Shown here piece by piece: positions 50,172-58,461 of a stretch of 64,000 nucleotides of DNA. A program made the position numbers and the translations under genes. Source of the stretch: Gammaproteobacteria bacterium (GTDB lineage Bacteria; Pseudomonadota; Gammaproteobacteria; Thiohalobacterales; Thiohalobacteraceae); the NCBI GenBank assembly GCA_018819175.1, contig JAHJQQ010000011.1, positions 79,526-143,525 of the forward strand. Direction: 5' to 3'. The notes beneath the pieces were generated by a model. The model was not told the origin of the DNA and did not search any database. It was given only the letters and a program-made list of their open reading frames with translations. Numbering within the stretch: position 1 is the first letter of the stretch; each line of letters begins with the position of its first letter.

Positions 50172-51578
50172 ATGCATAAAAGAATGAAGTCTTATATCAC
50201 GCAAGGGTTCGCATGGCTCATGGCCGGCTGCCTGTTCAGCAGTATCGCTGTCGCAACCTCATCACAAGTGCATGAATATCAGCTTGACAACGGCATGAAG
50301 CTGATCGTCAAGGAAGATCACCGCGCGCCCGTCGTGGTCTCTCAGGTCTGGTACAAGGTCGGCTCCAGTTACGAGGCCGATGGTTATACAGGTCTTTCGC
50401 ATGTACTTGAACATATGATGTTCAAAGGCACGAAACAGCGTGGCCCCGGCGAATTCTCGCGCATCATCGCCGAGAATGGCGGCAGCGAAAATGCCTTTAC
50501 CAGCCGTGATTACACGGCCTATTTTCAGCGCCTTGAGAAAAGTCGCCTCCCGATTGCCTTCGAACTGGAAGCCGACCGCATGCGCAATCTGCGCCTGGAT
50601 GCGGACGAGTTCGCCAAGGAGGTCAGGGTGGTCATGGAGGAGCGGCGCCTGCGTACCGAGGACAGCGCCACCGCGCTGACCTTCGAGCAATTCAATGCCG
50701 TGGCCTTTTTGAACAGCCCGTATCGCAACCCGATCATCGGCTGGATGGATGATCTGGAGAGCATGCGAATCGCCGATCTGCAGAAGTGGTATCAGCAATG
50801 GTATGCGCCGAACAATGCCGTGTTGGTGGTGGCCGGTGATGTCGATCCCGCGGAAGTGCTGAAGCTGGCGCAGCGGCGCTTTGGTGTGCTGACCGCCAGC
50901 GATATTCAGCCAACCAAGCCGCGCCGTGAAATCGAGCAGCGTGGCATCCGTCGGCTGGTGGTCAAGGCGCCGGCCGAGGTGCCCTATCTGATCATGGGCT
51001 ACAAGGTGCCGGTGCTGCTCACGGCAAAGGAAGACTGGGAGCCCTACGCGCTGGAGGTGCTGGCCGGCATCCTCGACGGCGGCGACAGCGCGCGTTTCTC
51101 GCGCGATCTGGTGCGTGGCAAGCAGATTGCCGTCAGTGCCGGTGCGGGTTATGACCTCTATGATCGGCAGCAGAGTCTGTTGCTGGTGGATGGCTCACCG
51201 GCCAACGGCCACGACATGGCGGCATTGGAAAAGGCCCTGCGTGCCGAGATCACCACATTGCAAACTACCGCTGTCACGCCTGCAGAACTCGAACGCGTCA
51301 AGGCGCAGGTGCTGGCGGATCATGTCTATCAGGATGACTCCGTGTTCTATCAGGCCATGCAAATCGGTACCTTGGAATCGGTAGGATTGGGTTGGCGGAA
51401 AATGGATGAGTATCTACCGCGCATTCAGGCGGTGACCGCCGAACAGGTGCAGGCGGTGGCGCGCAAATATCTTGTTGACGATCGGCTGACCGTCGCGGTG
51501 CTGGATCCGCAGCCAATGGACGACGAAACACGCGCCGCCGCACGCGCTGCTACCAAGGGGGCCGGTCATGGTCATTAA
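50172..51578 (+). CDS. M16 family zinc peptidase (catalytic member)
   Basis: Exported insulinase-like metallopeptidase of 468 aa. A signal peptide spans about residues 1-26. The inverted zinc motif HVLEHMMFKGT (HxxEH) is near residue 78, with the distal glutamate region EVRVVMEERRLRTED. The C-terminal M16 domain follows. It overlaps the start of the second M16 gene, with which it presumably forms a heterodimer. It is divergent from ftsY, as in many gammaproteobacteria. The substrate is unknown. Confidence 0.93.
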   Translation: MHKRMKSYITQGFAWLMAGCLFSSIAVATSSQVHEYQLDNGMKLIVKEDHRAPVVVSQVWYKVGSSYEADGYTGLSHVLEHMMFKGTKQRGPGEFSRIIAENGGSENAFTSRDYTAYFQRLEKSRLPIAFELEADRMRNLRLDADEFAKEVRVVMEERRLRTEDSATALTFEQFNAVAFLNSPYRNPIIGWMDDLESMRIADLQKWYQQWYAPNNAVLVVAGDVDPAEVLKLAQRRFGVLTASDIQPTKPRREIEQRGIRRLVVKAPAEVPYLIMGYKVPVLLTAKEDWEPYALEVLAGILDGGDSARFSRDLVRGKQIAVSAGAGYDLYDRQQSLLLVDGSPANGHDMAALEKALRAEITTLQTTAVTPAELERVKAQVLADHVYQDDSVFYQAMQIGTLESVGLGWRKMDEYLPRIQAVTAEQVQAVARKYLVDDRLTVAVLDPQPMDDETRAAARAATKGAGHGH

Positions 51579-52884
51579 TCTACGAAATATTATGAACGCA
51601 GGTCTCTGGCTGTTCGCATTGTTGCTGGTGGCGCCAGTTAAGGCCATGGCGCCTATCGAGCATTGGCAGACCACCAACGGTGCGCGCGTCTATTTTGTAC
51701 CGGCGCCGGAGCTGCCGATGTTGGATATCCAGGTGGTGTTCAATGCCGGTGGGGCGCGGGACGGCAAGCATCCCGGTCTGGCGCAATTCACTCACACCTT
51801 GTTGGATAAAGGGGCAGGTGGCTTATCGGCAAATCAGATCGCCGAGCAACTGGAAGGTGTGGGTGCGCGCCTGAGCGGTAGTTCACTGCGCGATATGGCG
51901 ACACTCAATCTGCGCAGCCTCAACGATGCGAAGTATCTGCAGCCGGCGCTCGCGGTGTTTACCAACGTTCTGGCGCATCCGGACTTCAATGATGTCGATG
52001 TCAAGCGTGAACGCGAAAGCATGCTGATCGGTCTGCAGTACGCATTGCAGAAGCCCGATAATGTCGCCGAGAAGGCTTTCTATGCGGGCTTGTATGGCGA
52101 GCATCCTTACGCCTCGCCACCGGAAGGTACGCCTGAAAGTCTCAAGGCGATCGATCGCACCGCGCTGGTGGTGTTTCACAAACAATATTATGTCGCGCGC
52201 AATGCGGTGGTCGCCATTGTCGGCGCCGTTGATCGCGCACAGGCCGAACAACTGGCGGAAACCGTAACGAAAGAGTTGCCGGCCGGTGAACCGGCGCCCG
52301 CTTTGCCGGAAGTGGCGGATCTGACTGAGGCCCGGGAACAGCGCATTGTGCATCCCGCCAGCCAAACGCATATTCAGATCGGCGCGCCCGGCATCCGCCG
52401 CGATGATCCGGATTATTTCACCCTGTATGTCGGCAATTATGTATTAGGTGGTGGCGGTCTGGTATCGCGGCTGAGTAATGAGATCCGCGAGAAGCGTGGT
52501 TTGTCGTACAGCGTCTACAGCTATTTCATGCCCATGGCGGAGCGCGGGCCGTTTGAAGTGGGCTTGCAGACCCGCAGCGATCAGGTCGCCGAGGCATTGG
52601 AAGTGACGCGTGAGACCTTGGCGACCTACGTAGCGGAAGGACCGACAGCCGCGGAACTGGATGCCGCGAAGAAACATATCACCGGTGGTCAGGCGCTGCG
52701 GATCGATAGCAATAAAAAGATTCTCGAATATCTCGCTGTCATCGGATTCTACAATTTGCCCTTGGATTATTTGCTCACTTTCAACGATAAGATCGATGTA
52801 ATCACGTTGGAGCAGGTACGCGATGCGCTCAAGCGGCGCGTACATCCGGACAAAATGTTGACAGTGTTGGTTGGCGCCGAATGA
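51568..52884 (+). CDS. M16 family peptidase-like protein (non-catalytic partner)
   Basis: Paralogue of the preceding gene, 438 aa with a signal peptide (AGLWLFALLLVAPVKAMA). At the position of the zinc site it reads GLAQFTHTLLDKGAGG, lacking HxxEH, so it is predicted to be catalytically inactive and to act with its partner. It keeps the glycine-rich loop and substrate-binding features of the C-terminal domain (GNYVLGGGGLVSRLSNEIREKRGLSYSVYS). Confidence 0.92.
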   Translation: MVINLRNIMNAGLWLFALLLVAPVKAMAPIEHWQTTNGARVYFVPAPELPMLDIQVVFNAGGARDGKHPGLAQFTHTLLDKGAGGLSANQIAEQLEGVGARLSGSSLRDMATLNLRSLNDAKYLQPALAVFTNVLAHPDFNDVDVKRERESMLIGLQYALQKPDNVAEKAFYAGLYGEHPYASPPEGTPESLKAIDRTALVVFHKQYYVARNAVVAIVGAVDRAQAEQLAETVTKELPAGEPAPALPEVADLTEAREQRIVHPASQTHIQIGAPGIRRDDPDYFTLYVGNYVLGGGGLVSRLSNEIREKRGLSYSVYSYFMPMAERGPFEVGLQTRSDQVAEALEVTRETLATYVAEGPTAAELDAAKKHITGGQALRIDSNKKILEYLAVIGFYNLPLDYLLTFNDKIDVITLEQVRDALKRRVHPDKMLTVLVGAE

Positions 52885-53053
52885 TATCGCGGGTTATGTC
52901 GACGTTGCGCATGCGTAATGGCTGACAAAGCACGCGTGCAAATCTGATAGTAGTTTCTCTAAGACTGTTTAGGCTCTGTGCCTGGCCTATCAAGGATTGA
53001 TGGGTCAGTGTTTCACTAAGCCAATAACAGTTACAGTCTTGGAGAATAACGCC

Positions 53054-53719
53054 ATGGAACGGTATGTCTCTCAGGGGGCTGTTTGCGCCCTTTGTCTTGT
53101 TTTATCCAGTCTATTTGTACCCGCAACATCCAATGCAGTAGTGATTTCGGAAATCCTCTACGATGCCACGAGCAGCGATGCCGGTAATGTGTTCGTTGAG
53201 CTGTTCGGTGCACCGGGTACCAGCCTGAGTGGTTGGTCTCTGCAAGGCATTAACGGTGGCGACGGTTCGCTGTACAAAACCGTCAATCTGAGCGGAGCGA
53301 TTCCATCGGATGGGGTGTTTGTCATCGCCGAGCCTTTGTCGGGAGGAGGCACCAACGTCAGTAATGCCGATCTGGTCATCAGTGTTGATTTCCAGAATGG
53401 TCCGGATTCGGTGCAGCTGTTCGATGGCGCAATCCTGATTGACGCCATCGGCTACGGCGACTTCACCGGCCTGTTTTTCGCCGGCGAAGGTACTGCGTCA
53501 CCCGATCCGGCAGCGGGTAGCAGTCTGGCACGCAGCAATCCACTCATCGACACCCATGACAATCAGACAGATTTCGTCGTGCTGACGGCGCCGACGCCGG
53601 GAACTGTGCCGATAAGCGCAGTGCCGTTACCCCCGGCGTTGTGGCTGTTTGGCTCGGGGATGGGGCTGCTCATGCTTCGATGCAAGCGCTATCTACCCGC
53701 GTCGGTTATCCCAAGCTGA
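53054..53719 (+). CDS. Lamin-tail domain protein with PEP-CTERM-like sorting signal
   Basis: Exported protein of 221 aa. A signal peptide ends near SNAVV. The central part resembles a lamin tail domain (VVISEILYDATSSDAGNVFVELFG, then GWSLQGINGG, then VQLFDGAILIDAIGYG). The C-terminus VPLPPALWLFGSGMGLLML plus a basic RCKR tail is a VPLPA/PEP-CTERM-type sorting signal, recognised by exosortase in EPS-producing bacteria. Start ATG 53054 has GGAG about 10 bases upstream. No exosortase is in the window. Confidence 0.85.
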   Translation: MERYVSQGAVCALCLVLSSLFVPATSNAVVISEILYDATSSDAGNVFVELFGAPGTSLSGWSLQGINGGDGSLYKTVNLSGAIPSDGVFVIAEPLSGGGTNVSNADLVISVDFQNGPDSVQLFDGAILIDAIGYGDFTGLFFAGEGTASPDPAAGSSLARSNPLIDTHDNQTDFVVLTAPTPGTVPISAVPLPPALWLFGSGMGLLMLRCKRYLPASVIPS

Positions 53720-53730
53720 TAGTGAATGTT

Positions 53731-53783
53731 GTAGGAGCGGCCTTGGTCGCGAACAGATGGTTCGCGACCAAGGCAGCGCCTAC
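53731..53783. repeat. REP-like hairpin before rsmD
   Basis: Arms GTAGGAGCGGCCTTGGTCGC and its near-complement (to CTAC at 53783) form a stem of about 23 bp with two mismatches and a 7-base loop. The GTAGGAGCGGC head is a common intergenic repeat in gammaproteobacteria. It lies after the lamin-tail gene. Confidence 0.75.
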
Positions 53784-53906
53784 CGGTGTTTTGAGTGACG
53801 CCAGCGGTAACAGAAGTATGCGTGCGCGCAAGTCGTTTGACGGGCCGGCCCAGGGACGGGATTATGGACAAAGGGATTGTCCCCGGCCCACTTTTAAACT
53901 AACGCG

Positions 53907-54482
53907 ATGCCAGCACGCACCTCACTCAATCAAGTCCGTATCGTCGGTGGCCAATGGCGTGGCCGCAAGCTGAGTTTTCCCGATCTGCCAGGACTACGTC
54001 CCACGCCGGATCGTGTGCGCGAGACGCTGTTCAACTGGCTGGCGCCGGTGATTGCCGGCAGTCGCTGTCTGGATCTGTTCGCCGGCAGCGGGGCGCTGGG
54101 CTTTGAGGCCGCCTCGCGCGGTGCCGCCGAGGTGGTGTTGGTGGAGCGCGATCCCGCAATCGCAAAGTCCTTGCGTGAACAGGCGCAGCTGTTACGCGCG
54201 GAAACTGTCGAGATCATGCAGGCTGATGCGCTTCAATATCTACAAGGCACGCCACGTAAGTTCGATATCCTGTTACTGGATCCGCCCTTCGAAAAAGGTT
54301 TGCTGGAATCCGCATTGGCCGCCTTGGCGCCAGATCAGCTGGCGTCGGTATCCTGGATTTATCTGGAGGCCGAGCGCGCGCTCGGAAGCGAACAGTTAAG
54401 CGCCCTGTTACCGGAAGGTTTCGAGCTGTACCGCAGTAAAGCGACCGGGCAGGTGGGTTATCACTTGGCGCGGCGATTGTAA
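53907..54482 (+). CDS. rsmD: 16S rRNA (guanine966-N2)-methyltransferase RsmD
   Basis: SAM-dependent methyltransferase for 16S rRNA G966, 191 aa. RIVGGQWRGRKLSFPD and LRPTPDRVRETLFNWL are family N-terminal motifs. Motif I is CLDLFAGSGALGFEAASRGA, and the catalytic NPPF-like motif reads LLLDPPFEKGLL. It is usually followed directly by coaD; here an AT-rich cassette-like insert of about 1.3 kb separates them. Confidence 0.95.
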   Translation: MPARTSLNQVRIVGGQWRGRKLSFPDLPGLRPTPDRVRETLFNWLAPVIAGSRCLDLFAGSGALGFEAASRGAAEVVLVERDPAIAKSLREQAQLLRAETVEIMQADALQYLQGTPRKFDILLLDPPFEKGLLESALAALAPDQLASVSWIYLEAERALGSEQLSALLPEGFELYRSKATGQVGYHLARRL

Positions 54483-54563
54483 GTGTGGTTTGTGATGGTA
54501 GTGCGGTGCGATAGGCGCGGAACAGGATATCGGCGATGCTCTGTTTGAAATTGTTGCTAGGCT

Positions 54564-54669
54564 TTCTAACGGGGCTCAAGTTATTGGTTCCGTTAAGGGT
54601 GAATTTTTTTATGGAGCCCAATTGCGCCGTTGACAACGGAGCTTTTAGGCTCCCCAATTGTAGTTAGGC
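54564..54669 (+). repeat. attC-like site, left edge of cassette insert
   Basis: A left TTCTAAC (six of seven of RYYYAAC), followed after five bases by TCAAG, and a right GTTAGGC (54663-54669, exact match to GTTRRRY) span 106 bp, within the size range of integron attC sites. The interior is rich in hairpins (GGGCTC/GAGCCC, CCGTTG/CAACGG, GGAGC/GCTCC). It directly precedes the trmH-like gene. Proper evaluation needs a structure model; this call is provisional. Confidence 0.5.
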
Positions 54670-54691
54670 CTCAAAACACGGTACACGAATA

Positions 54692-55315
54692 ATGGAAAAA
54701 CAAAAAAGTACGGTCAGGCAACGAGCTGAAGAAATCAAGGATTACCGCTGTAAGAATTTAATTGCTGTGATTGAAGAACCGAGTGACATAAAGAATATTG
54801 GCACAGTAATTCGTAACGTAAATGCTCTAGGCGTTGAAAAAACCTATATCGTCGATAGCCGGAAGGCATTGCCTGATGATTGGCAAGAAATGAGAGAGCG
54901 TAAATCACTAAGTAAAACATCTGTTTCGGCAATAAAATGGAGCTTTGTTAAGCGCTTTGACAGCACGGAGCAGTGTCTAGAGCATTTGGAGAAAAATCGT
55001 TTTACCTCCATTGTTACTTCGCCGCATGTCAAAGGAAAAGAAAATGTCATTCTTCACGAAACAGATTACACAAGCTTTCCACGTCTAGCTGTTTGGTTTG
55101 GTAACGAGTCACGCGGAATCAGTGATCTAGCAGTAGACAAAAGCATGCTCTGCGTTTCAATTCCAATGTTCGGAATGATTGAAAGCCTTAATCTTGGAAC
55201 AACAAGCGGAATTGTCCTTTACGAAATAACGAAGCAACGGCGTGAGTATCAGTTGAAATACAAACGCGCAAACAGAGGACCTAACAAAAAGGTCAACAAA
55301 GAAGCTTCGCGCTAA
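54692..55315 (+). CDS. SpoU/TrmH-type RNA 2'-O-methyltransferase, cassette-borne
   Basis: SPOUT methyltransferase of 207 aa. The three family motifs are present: IKNIGTVIRNVNALGV (motif 1), LAVWFGNESRGIS (motif 2) and VSIPMFGMIESLNLGTTSG (motif 3). The target RNA is unknown. Base composition differs sharply from its surroundings: 23 G+C in 60 bases at 54721-54780 against 41 in 60 within rsmD. Together with its position in a cassette-like insert, this indicates horizontal acquisition. The stop codon lies inside an attC-like sequence. Confidence 0.88.
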   Translation: MEKQKSTVRQRAEEIKDYRCKNLIAVIEEPSDIKNIGTVIRNVNALGVEKTYIVDSRKALPDDWQEMRERKSLSKTSVSAIKWSFVKRFDSTEQCLEHLEKNRFTSIVTSPHVKGKENVILHETDYTSFPRLAVWFGNESRGISDLAVDKSMLCVSIPMFGMIESLNLGTTSGIVLYEITKQRREYQLKYKRANRGPNKKVNKEASR

Positions 55316-55347
55316 CGCGCTTGCGCCTGTTACCTTAAGCGTTCGGC
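55310..55347 (+). repeat. attC-like site between cassettes
   Basis: CGCTAAC at 55310-55316 and GTTCGGC at 55341-55347 bound a 38-bp imperfect inverted repeat, with TTACCTTAAGC before the right core, much like known attC right arms. The trmH-like stop codon overlaps the left core, as is usual for cassettes. It is shorter than standard attC sites and both cores deviate from consensus, so it may be degenerate. Confidence 0.45.
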
Positions 55348-55363
55348 TTCACAAAGGAACTGA

Positions 55364-55603
55364 ATGAGCCCAACCATCTTCAGGGAGCGAGGCTACAGGT
55401 TTTTCTTCTTTTCTAGAGAAGAGGCTAGGCCCCATGTCCATGTCTATAGTCCTGATGGAGAAGCAAAATTCTGGTTGGAGCCCCAGCTAGGGCTGGCGCG
55501 AAATTATCGCCTTACTAAGGTACAATTGCGCGAAATAGAAACAATTATCGAAGGGCATATTGATGAGCTCAAGGCCGCTTGGCACCACCACTTCGGGAGT
55601 TGA
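55364..55603 (+). CDS. DUF4160 domain protein
   Basis: Protein of 79 aa with the DUF4160 pattern: an N-terminal SPTIFRERGYRFFFFSREE, then RPHVHVYSPDGEAKFWLEP, and a C-terminal helix IETIIEGHIDELKAAWHHHF. It has a good AAAGGA ribosome-binding site. It overlaps the following DUF2442 gene by about 40 bp. DUF4160-DUF2442 pairs recur in mobile contexts and have been proposed as toxin-antitoxin-like; activity is unproven. Confidence 0.88.
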   Translation: MSPTIFRERGYRFFFFSREEARPHVHVYSPDGEAKFWLEPQLGLARNYRLTKVQLREIETIIEGHIDELKAAWHHHFGS

Positions 55604-55823
55604 GATTACAAATATCTCAGCCCATGGTGTCTGGCTGCTTGCCGGTGATAGAGAGCTATTCATGTCCTACGAAGACTTTCCGTGGTTCAAGGATGCTCCA
55701 ATCGGAAAGATCCTCAATGTTGAGGAGCCAAACCCTGGCCATTTCTATTGGCCGGAGCTTGATGTGGACGTGGGAATCGAAACCATCGAACACCCTGAAC
55801 GATTCCCACTCAAAGCAAAGTGA
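55563..55823 (+). CDS. DUF2442 domain protein
   Basis: Protein of 86 aa with the DUF2442 signature: ITNISAHGVWLLAGDRELFMSYEDFPWFKDAPIG and later HFYWPELDVDVGIETIEHPERFPL. It starts at ATG 55563 (TTG 55560 is an alternative), inside the 3' end of the DUF4160 gene, so translation is coupled. Its stop codon is immediately followed by a further attC-like left core. Confidence 0.88.
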   Translation: MSSRPLGTTTSGVEITNISAHGVWLLAGDRELFMSYEDFPWFKDAPIGKILNVEEPNPGHFYWPELDVDVGIETIEHPERFPLKAK

Positions 55824-55840
55824 CATAACAAATCGTTCCA
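55823..55840 (+). repeat. Truncated attC-like left arm after DUF2442
   Basis: ACATAAC followed by AAATCGTTCCA resembles the left arm of integron attC sites (TAAC-AATTCGTTC type). No matching right core is seen before coaD starts at 55879, so the site appears truncated at the right boundary of the insert. Confidence 0.4.
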
Positions 55841-55878
55841 CCATCCACTCCTCCACGTCGGCACGAGAACCGCAGCCC

Positions 55879-56355
55879 ATGAAGACCGCCGTCTACCCAG
55901 GCACCTTTGATCCCATCACCAACGGTCATACCGATCTGGTGCAGCGTGCCGCGCGGCTGTTCGGGCGGGTCATCGTGGCGGTCGCCGCCAATCCGGGCAA
56001 GACGCCGGCCTTTCCCCTGGAGCGTCGGGTGAGTTTGGCGCGTGAGGTCCTTGCCGATCTGCCCAATGTCGAGGTCTGCAGCTTCGATACCCTGCTGGTG
56101 GATTTCCTCCATCAGCGTGGTGCCGATGTCATCCTGCGCGGCCTGCGCGCGGTGTCGGACTTTGAATACGAGTTCCAGCTGGCCAGCATGAACCGTCAGC
56201 TGGCGCCCGATATCGAAACGGTGTTCCTGACCCCGGCCGAACAATATGCCTTTGTTTCCTCTAGCCTGGTCCGCGAAATCGCCACTCTGGGCGGGGATGT
56301 CTCGCACTTTGTCCACGCCCAGGTTGTGGCTGCATTGCGCGAACGGGTCCGGTAA
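55879..56355 (+). CDS. coaD: Phosphopantetheine adenylyltransferase
   Basis: Penultimate enzyme of coenzyme A synthesis, 158 aa. The nucleotidyltransferase motif AVYPGTFDPITNGHTDL is at the N-terminus. RGLRAVSDFEYEFQLASMNR is in the middle, and the C-terminal SSSLVREIATLGGDVSHFV is diagnostic. The frame stays open upstream, but ATG 55879 gives the expected N-terminus. Confidence 0.97.
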   Translation: MKTAVYPGTFDPITNGHTDLVQRAARLFGRVIVAVAANPGKTPAFPLERRVSLAREVLADLPNVEVCSFDTLLVDFLHQRGADVILRGLRAVSDFEYEFQLASMNRQLAPDIETVFLTPAEQYAFVSSSLVREIATLGGDVSHFVHAQVVAALRERVR

Positions 56356-56405
56356 TATTATCCGCAGCTAATATTCATGCGGCGCATATTTGCCGGGAGA
56401 CGACC

Positions 56406-56660
56406 ATGGCCCTGATGATCACCGACGAATGCATCAACTGCGATGTCTGCGAACCCGAGTGCCCGAACGGCGCGATTTCCCAGGGTGAGGAGATCTATGT
56501 CATCGACCCCAATCTCTGTACCGAGTGCGTAGGCCATTTCGAGACCTCCCAATGCGTCGAGGTCTGTCCCGTCGATTGCATCCCGCTCTGCCCGGATCAT
56601 GAAGAGACCCGCGAAGAGCTGATGCAAAAATACGAACGGATCACGGCTGAGAAGGCATGA
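56406..56660 (+). CDS. YfhL-type 2[4Fe-4S] ferredoxin
   Basis: Ferredoxin of 84 aa with two cluster motifs: CINCDVCEPECPN and CTECVGHFETSQCVEVCPVDC. The insertion within the second motif is characteristic of the Allochromatium/YfhL-type ferredoxins, which have unusually low potential. It follows coaD, a conserved neighbourhood. The last codons overlap the ggt start. Confidence 0.94.
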   Translation: MALMITDECINCDVCEPECPNGAISQGEEIYVIDPNLCTECVGHFETSQCVEVCPVDCIPLCPDHEETREELMQKYERITAEKA

Positions 56661-58405
56661 TGACTGACCGGATCAATCAAACTCTGCGAGGGCCCCGTTA
56701 CGGGGCCCTTCTGCTTTGGGCTTGGTTGTCATTATTTGTTGGCGCTGTCTGTGCCGAAGCGCCGCGTACACCGGTCCCGCCGGCGGCGGCGATTGCCAGT
56801 GCGCACCCGCTGGCCACAACCGCCGGCTTCGATATTCTCGCTGCGGGCGGTAATGCCTTCGATGCGGCAGTGGCTGTGAGCGCGGCGCTTGCCGTGGTCG
56901 AACCTTACAGCTCGGGTATCGGGGGTGGCGGTTTCTGGCTGCTGCATCGTGCCGCAGACGGTTTCGAGACTATGCTCGATGGCCGGGAGCGCGCGCCGTT
57001 GGCGGCGACCCGTACAATGTATCTGGATGCCAAGGGCGAAGTGGTTCCCGATCTGTCCATGGATGGCGCCTTGGCCGCCGGTATCCCGGGTGAACCGGCT
57101 GCACTCGCGCATCTTGCGGAAAAATACGGTCGCCTGCCCTTGAGCCAAAGTCTCGCGCCGGCGATCCGTTATGCGCGCGAGGGTTTCGTTGTTGATGAAT
57201 ACTATCGACGTCTCGCCGAATTTCGTCTCGATGCGTTGAATAAATCGTCAGAAGCCGCGCAAATATTTCTGAATAAGGGCAAGCTGCCCGAGCTGGGTTA
57301 CAGGGTCTTGCAACCCGACCTGGCTGTGACGTTGGAAGCCCTGGCGCGCGAAGGTCATGCCGGTTTCTACAGTGGTGAGGTTGCCAAGCGGCTGATCAAG
57401 GGTGTGCGTGCTGCCGGGGGCATCTGGACCGCAAAAGATCTCGAAGATTACCGCGTCGTCGAGCGCGAGCCCATTCGCGGTGAATATCACGGCATCAACA
57501 TCACCACGGCGGCGCCCCCTTCATCGGGCGGTGTGGTGTTGGTGACCATGCTCAACATTCTGGCTGGCTATGATCTCGCTGCCTTGGATGACGTGACACG
57601 GACCCATGTGATTGTCGAGGCCATGCGCCGCGCCTATCGCGATCGTGCCGACTATCTGGGCGATCCGGATTTTGTCAGCATGCCGATTGCACGATTGACG
57701 CATCCCTTCTATGCGGAAGGTCTGCGTGCCTCAATTCGATTGGATAGGGCCACGCCCAGTACCGATCTGCCCGGCGCGCAACCCGCAGTCGATGGCCCGC
57801 ACACCACGCATTTCTCCATTCTGGACAGCGAAGGCAATCGTGTTGCGGCGACGCTCAGCATCAATTATCCCTTCGGCGCGGCCATGGTGGTGCCGGGAAC
57901 GGGTGTGTTGCTGAACGATGAGATGGATGATTTTTCCGCCAAGCCCGGCGTGCCCAATGCGTATGGGCTCGTGGGTGCCGAGGCCAATGCCATCGCGCCG
58001 GGCAAGCGCATGCTCTCGTCCATGACGCCGACCTTTATGGAGACGGCCGACCGCGTTGCCATCCTTGGTACACCCGGCGGATCGCGCATTATCAGTATGC
58101 TGCTGCTCGGCGGTCTGGAGTTCGCGGCGGGTGAAGCGCCGCAGGCCTGGGTGACGCGGCCGCGTTTCCATCATCAATACCTGCCGGATGTCATTCAATT
58201 CGAACCTGGTGCCTTTGATGCGTTGGTGCAGGAAGATCTGAATGCGCTCGGTCATAAGCTCAGCGAACAGAGCAGCAGCTACGGCAACATGCAGGCGGTG
58301 TTGTGGGAGAAAGCGACAGGTAAAGTGGACGCCGCCAGCGACCCGCGTGGCGTGGGTTCAGCGGAGGTGCGTGGCGTTGTTGTGCCGCAGATGCTGGCCA
58401 GGTAG
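56657..58405 (+). CDS. ggt: Gamma-glutamyltransferase
   Basis: Periplasmic or exported enzyme that hydrolyses glutathione and transfers gamma-glutamyl groups, 582 aa. A signal peptide (GALLLWAWLSLFVGAVCA) precedes the large-subunit region AAGGNAFDAAVAVSAALAVV and GIGGGGFWLL. The autoprocessing site and nucleophile threonine are in HTTHFSILDSEGN (about residue 380), followed by NDEMDDFS and LGTPGGSRI. The start overlaps the ferredoxin stop by 4 bp. Confidence 0.95.
   Translation: MMTDRINQTLRGPRYGALLLWAWLSLFVGAVCAEAPRTPVPPAAAIASAHPLATTAGFDILAAGGNAFDAAVAVSAALAVVEPYSSGIGGGGFWLLHRAADGFETMLDGRERAPLAATRTMYLDAKGEVVPDLSMDGALAAGIPGEPAALAHLAEKYGRLPLSQSLAPAIRYAREGFVVDEYYRRLAEFRLDALNKSSEAAQIFLNKGKLPELGYRVLQPDLAVTLEALAREGHAGFYSGEVAKRLIKGVRAAGGIWTAKDLEDYRVVEREPIRGEYHGINITTAAPPSSGGVVLVTMLNILAGYDLAALDDVTRTHVIVEAMRRAYRDRADYLGDPDFVSMPIARLTHPFYAEGLRASIRLDRATPSTDLPGAQPAVDGPHTTHFSILDSEGNRVAATLSINYPFGAAMVVPGTGVLLNDEMDDFSAKPGVPNAYGLVGAEANAIAPGKRMLSSMTPTFMETADRVAILGTPGGSRIISMLLLGGLEFAAGEAPQAWVTRPRFHHQYLPDVIQFEPGAFDALVQEDLNALGHKLSEQSSSYGNMQAVLWEKATGKVDAASDPRGVGSAEVRGVVVPQMLAR
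56689..56709 (+). other. Strong GC hairpin within 5' coding region of ggt
   Basis: A 9-bp perfect stem (AGGGCCCCG with CGGGGCCCT) with a TTA loop lies within codons 11-18 of ggt, 29 bp after the ferredoxin stop. It looks like a terminator stem without a good T-run, and could attenuate transcription or translation of ggt relative to the ferredoxin gene. Confidence 0.45.
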
Positions 58406-58461
58406 CAGTCGCGTCCCAGGATTGTTGTTGATGAACCGCCAAGAACGCCAAGAAAGATGAT

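Noticed and set aside
51568..52884. Second M16 gene as a pseudogene
   Set aside because: It lacks HxxEH, but is full length with a signal peptide and a conserved glycine-rich loop. Inactive partners are normal in M16 pairs.
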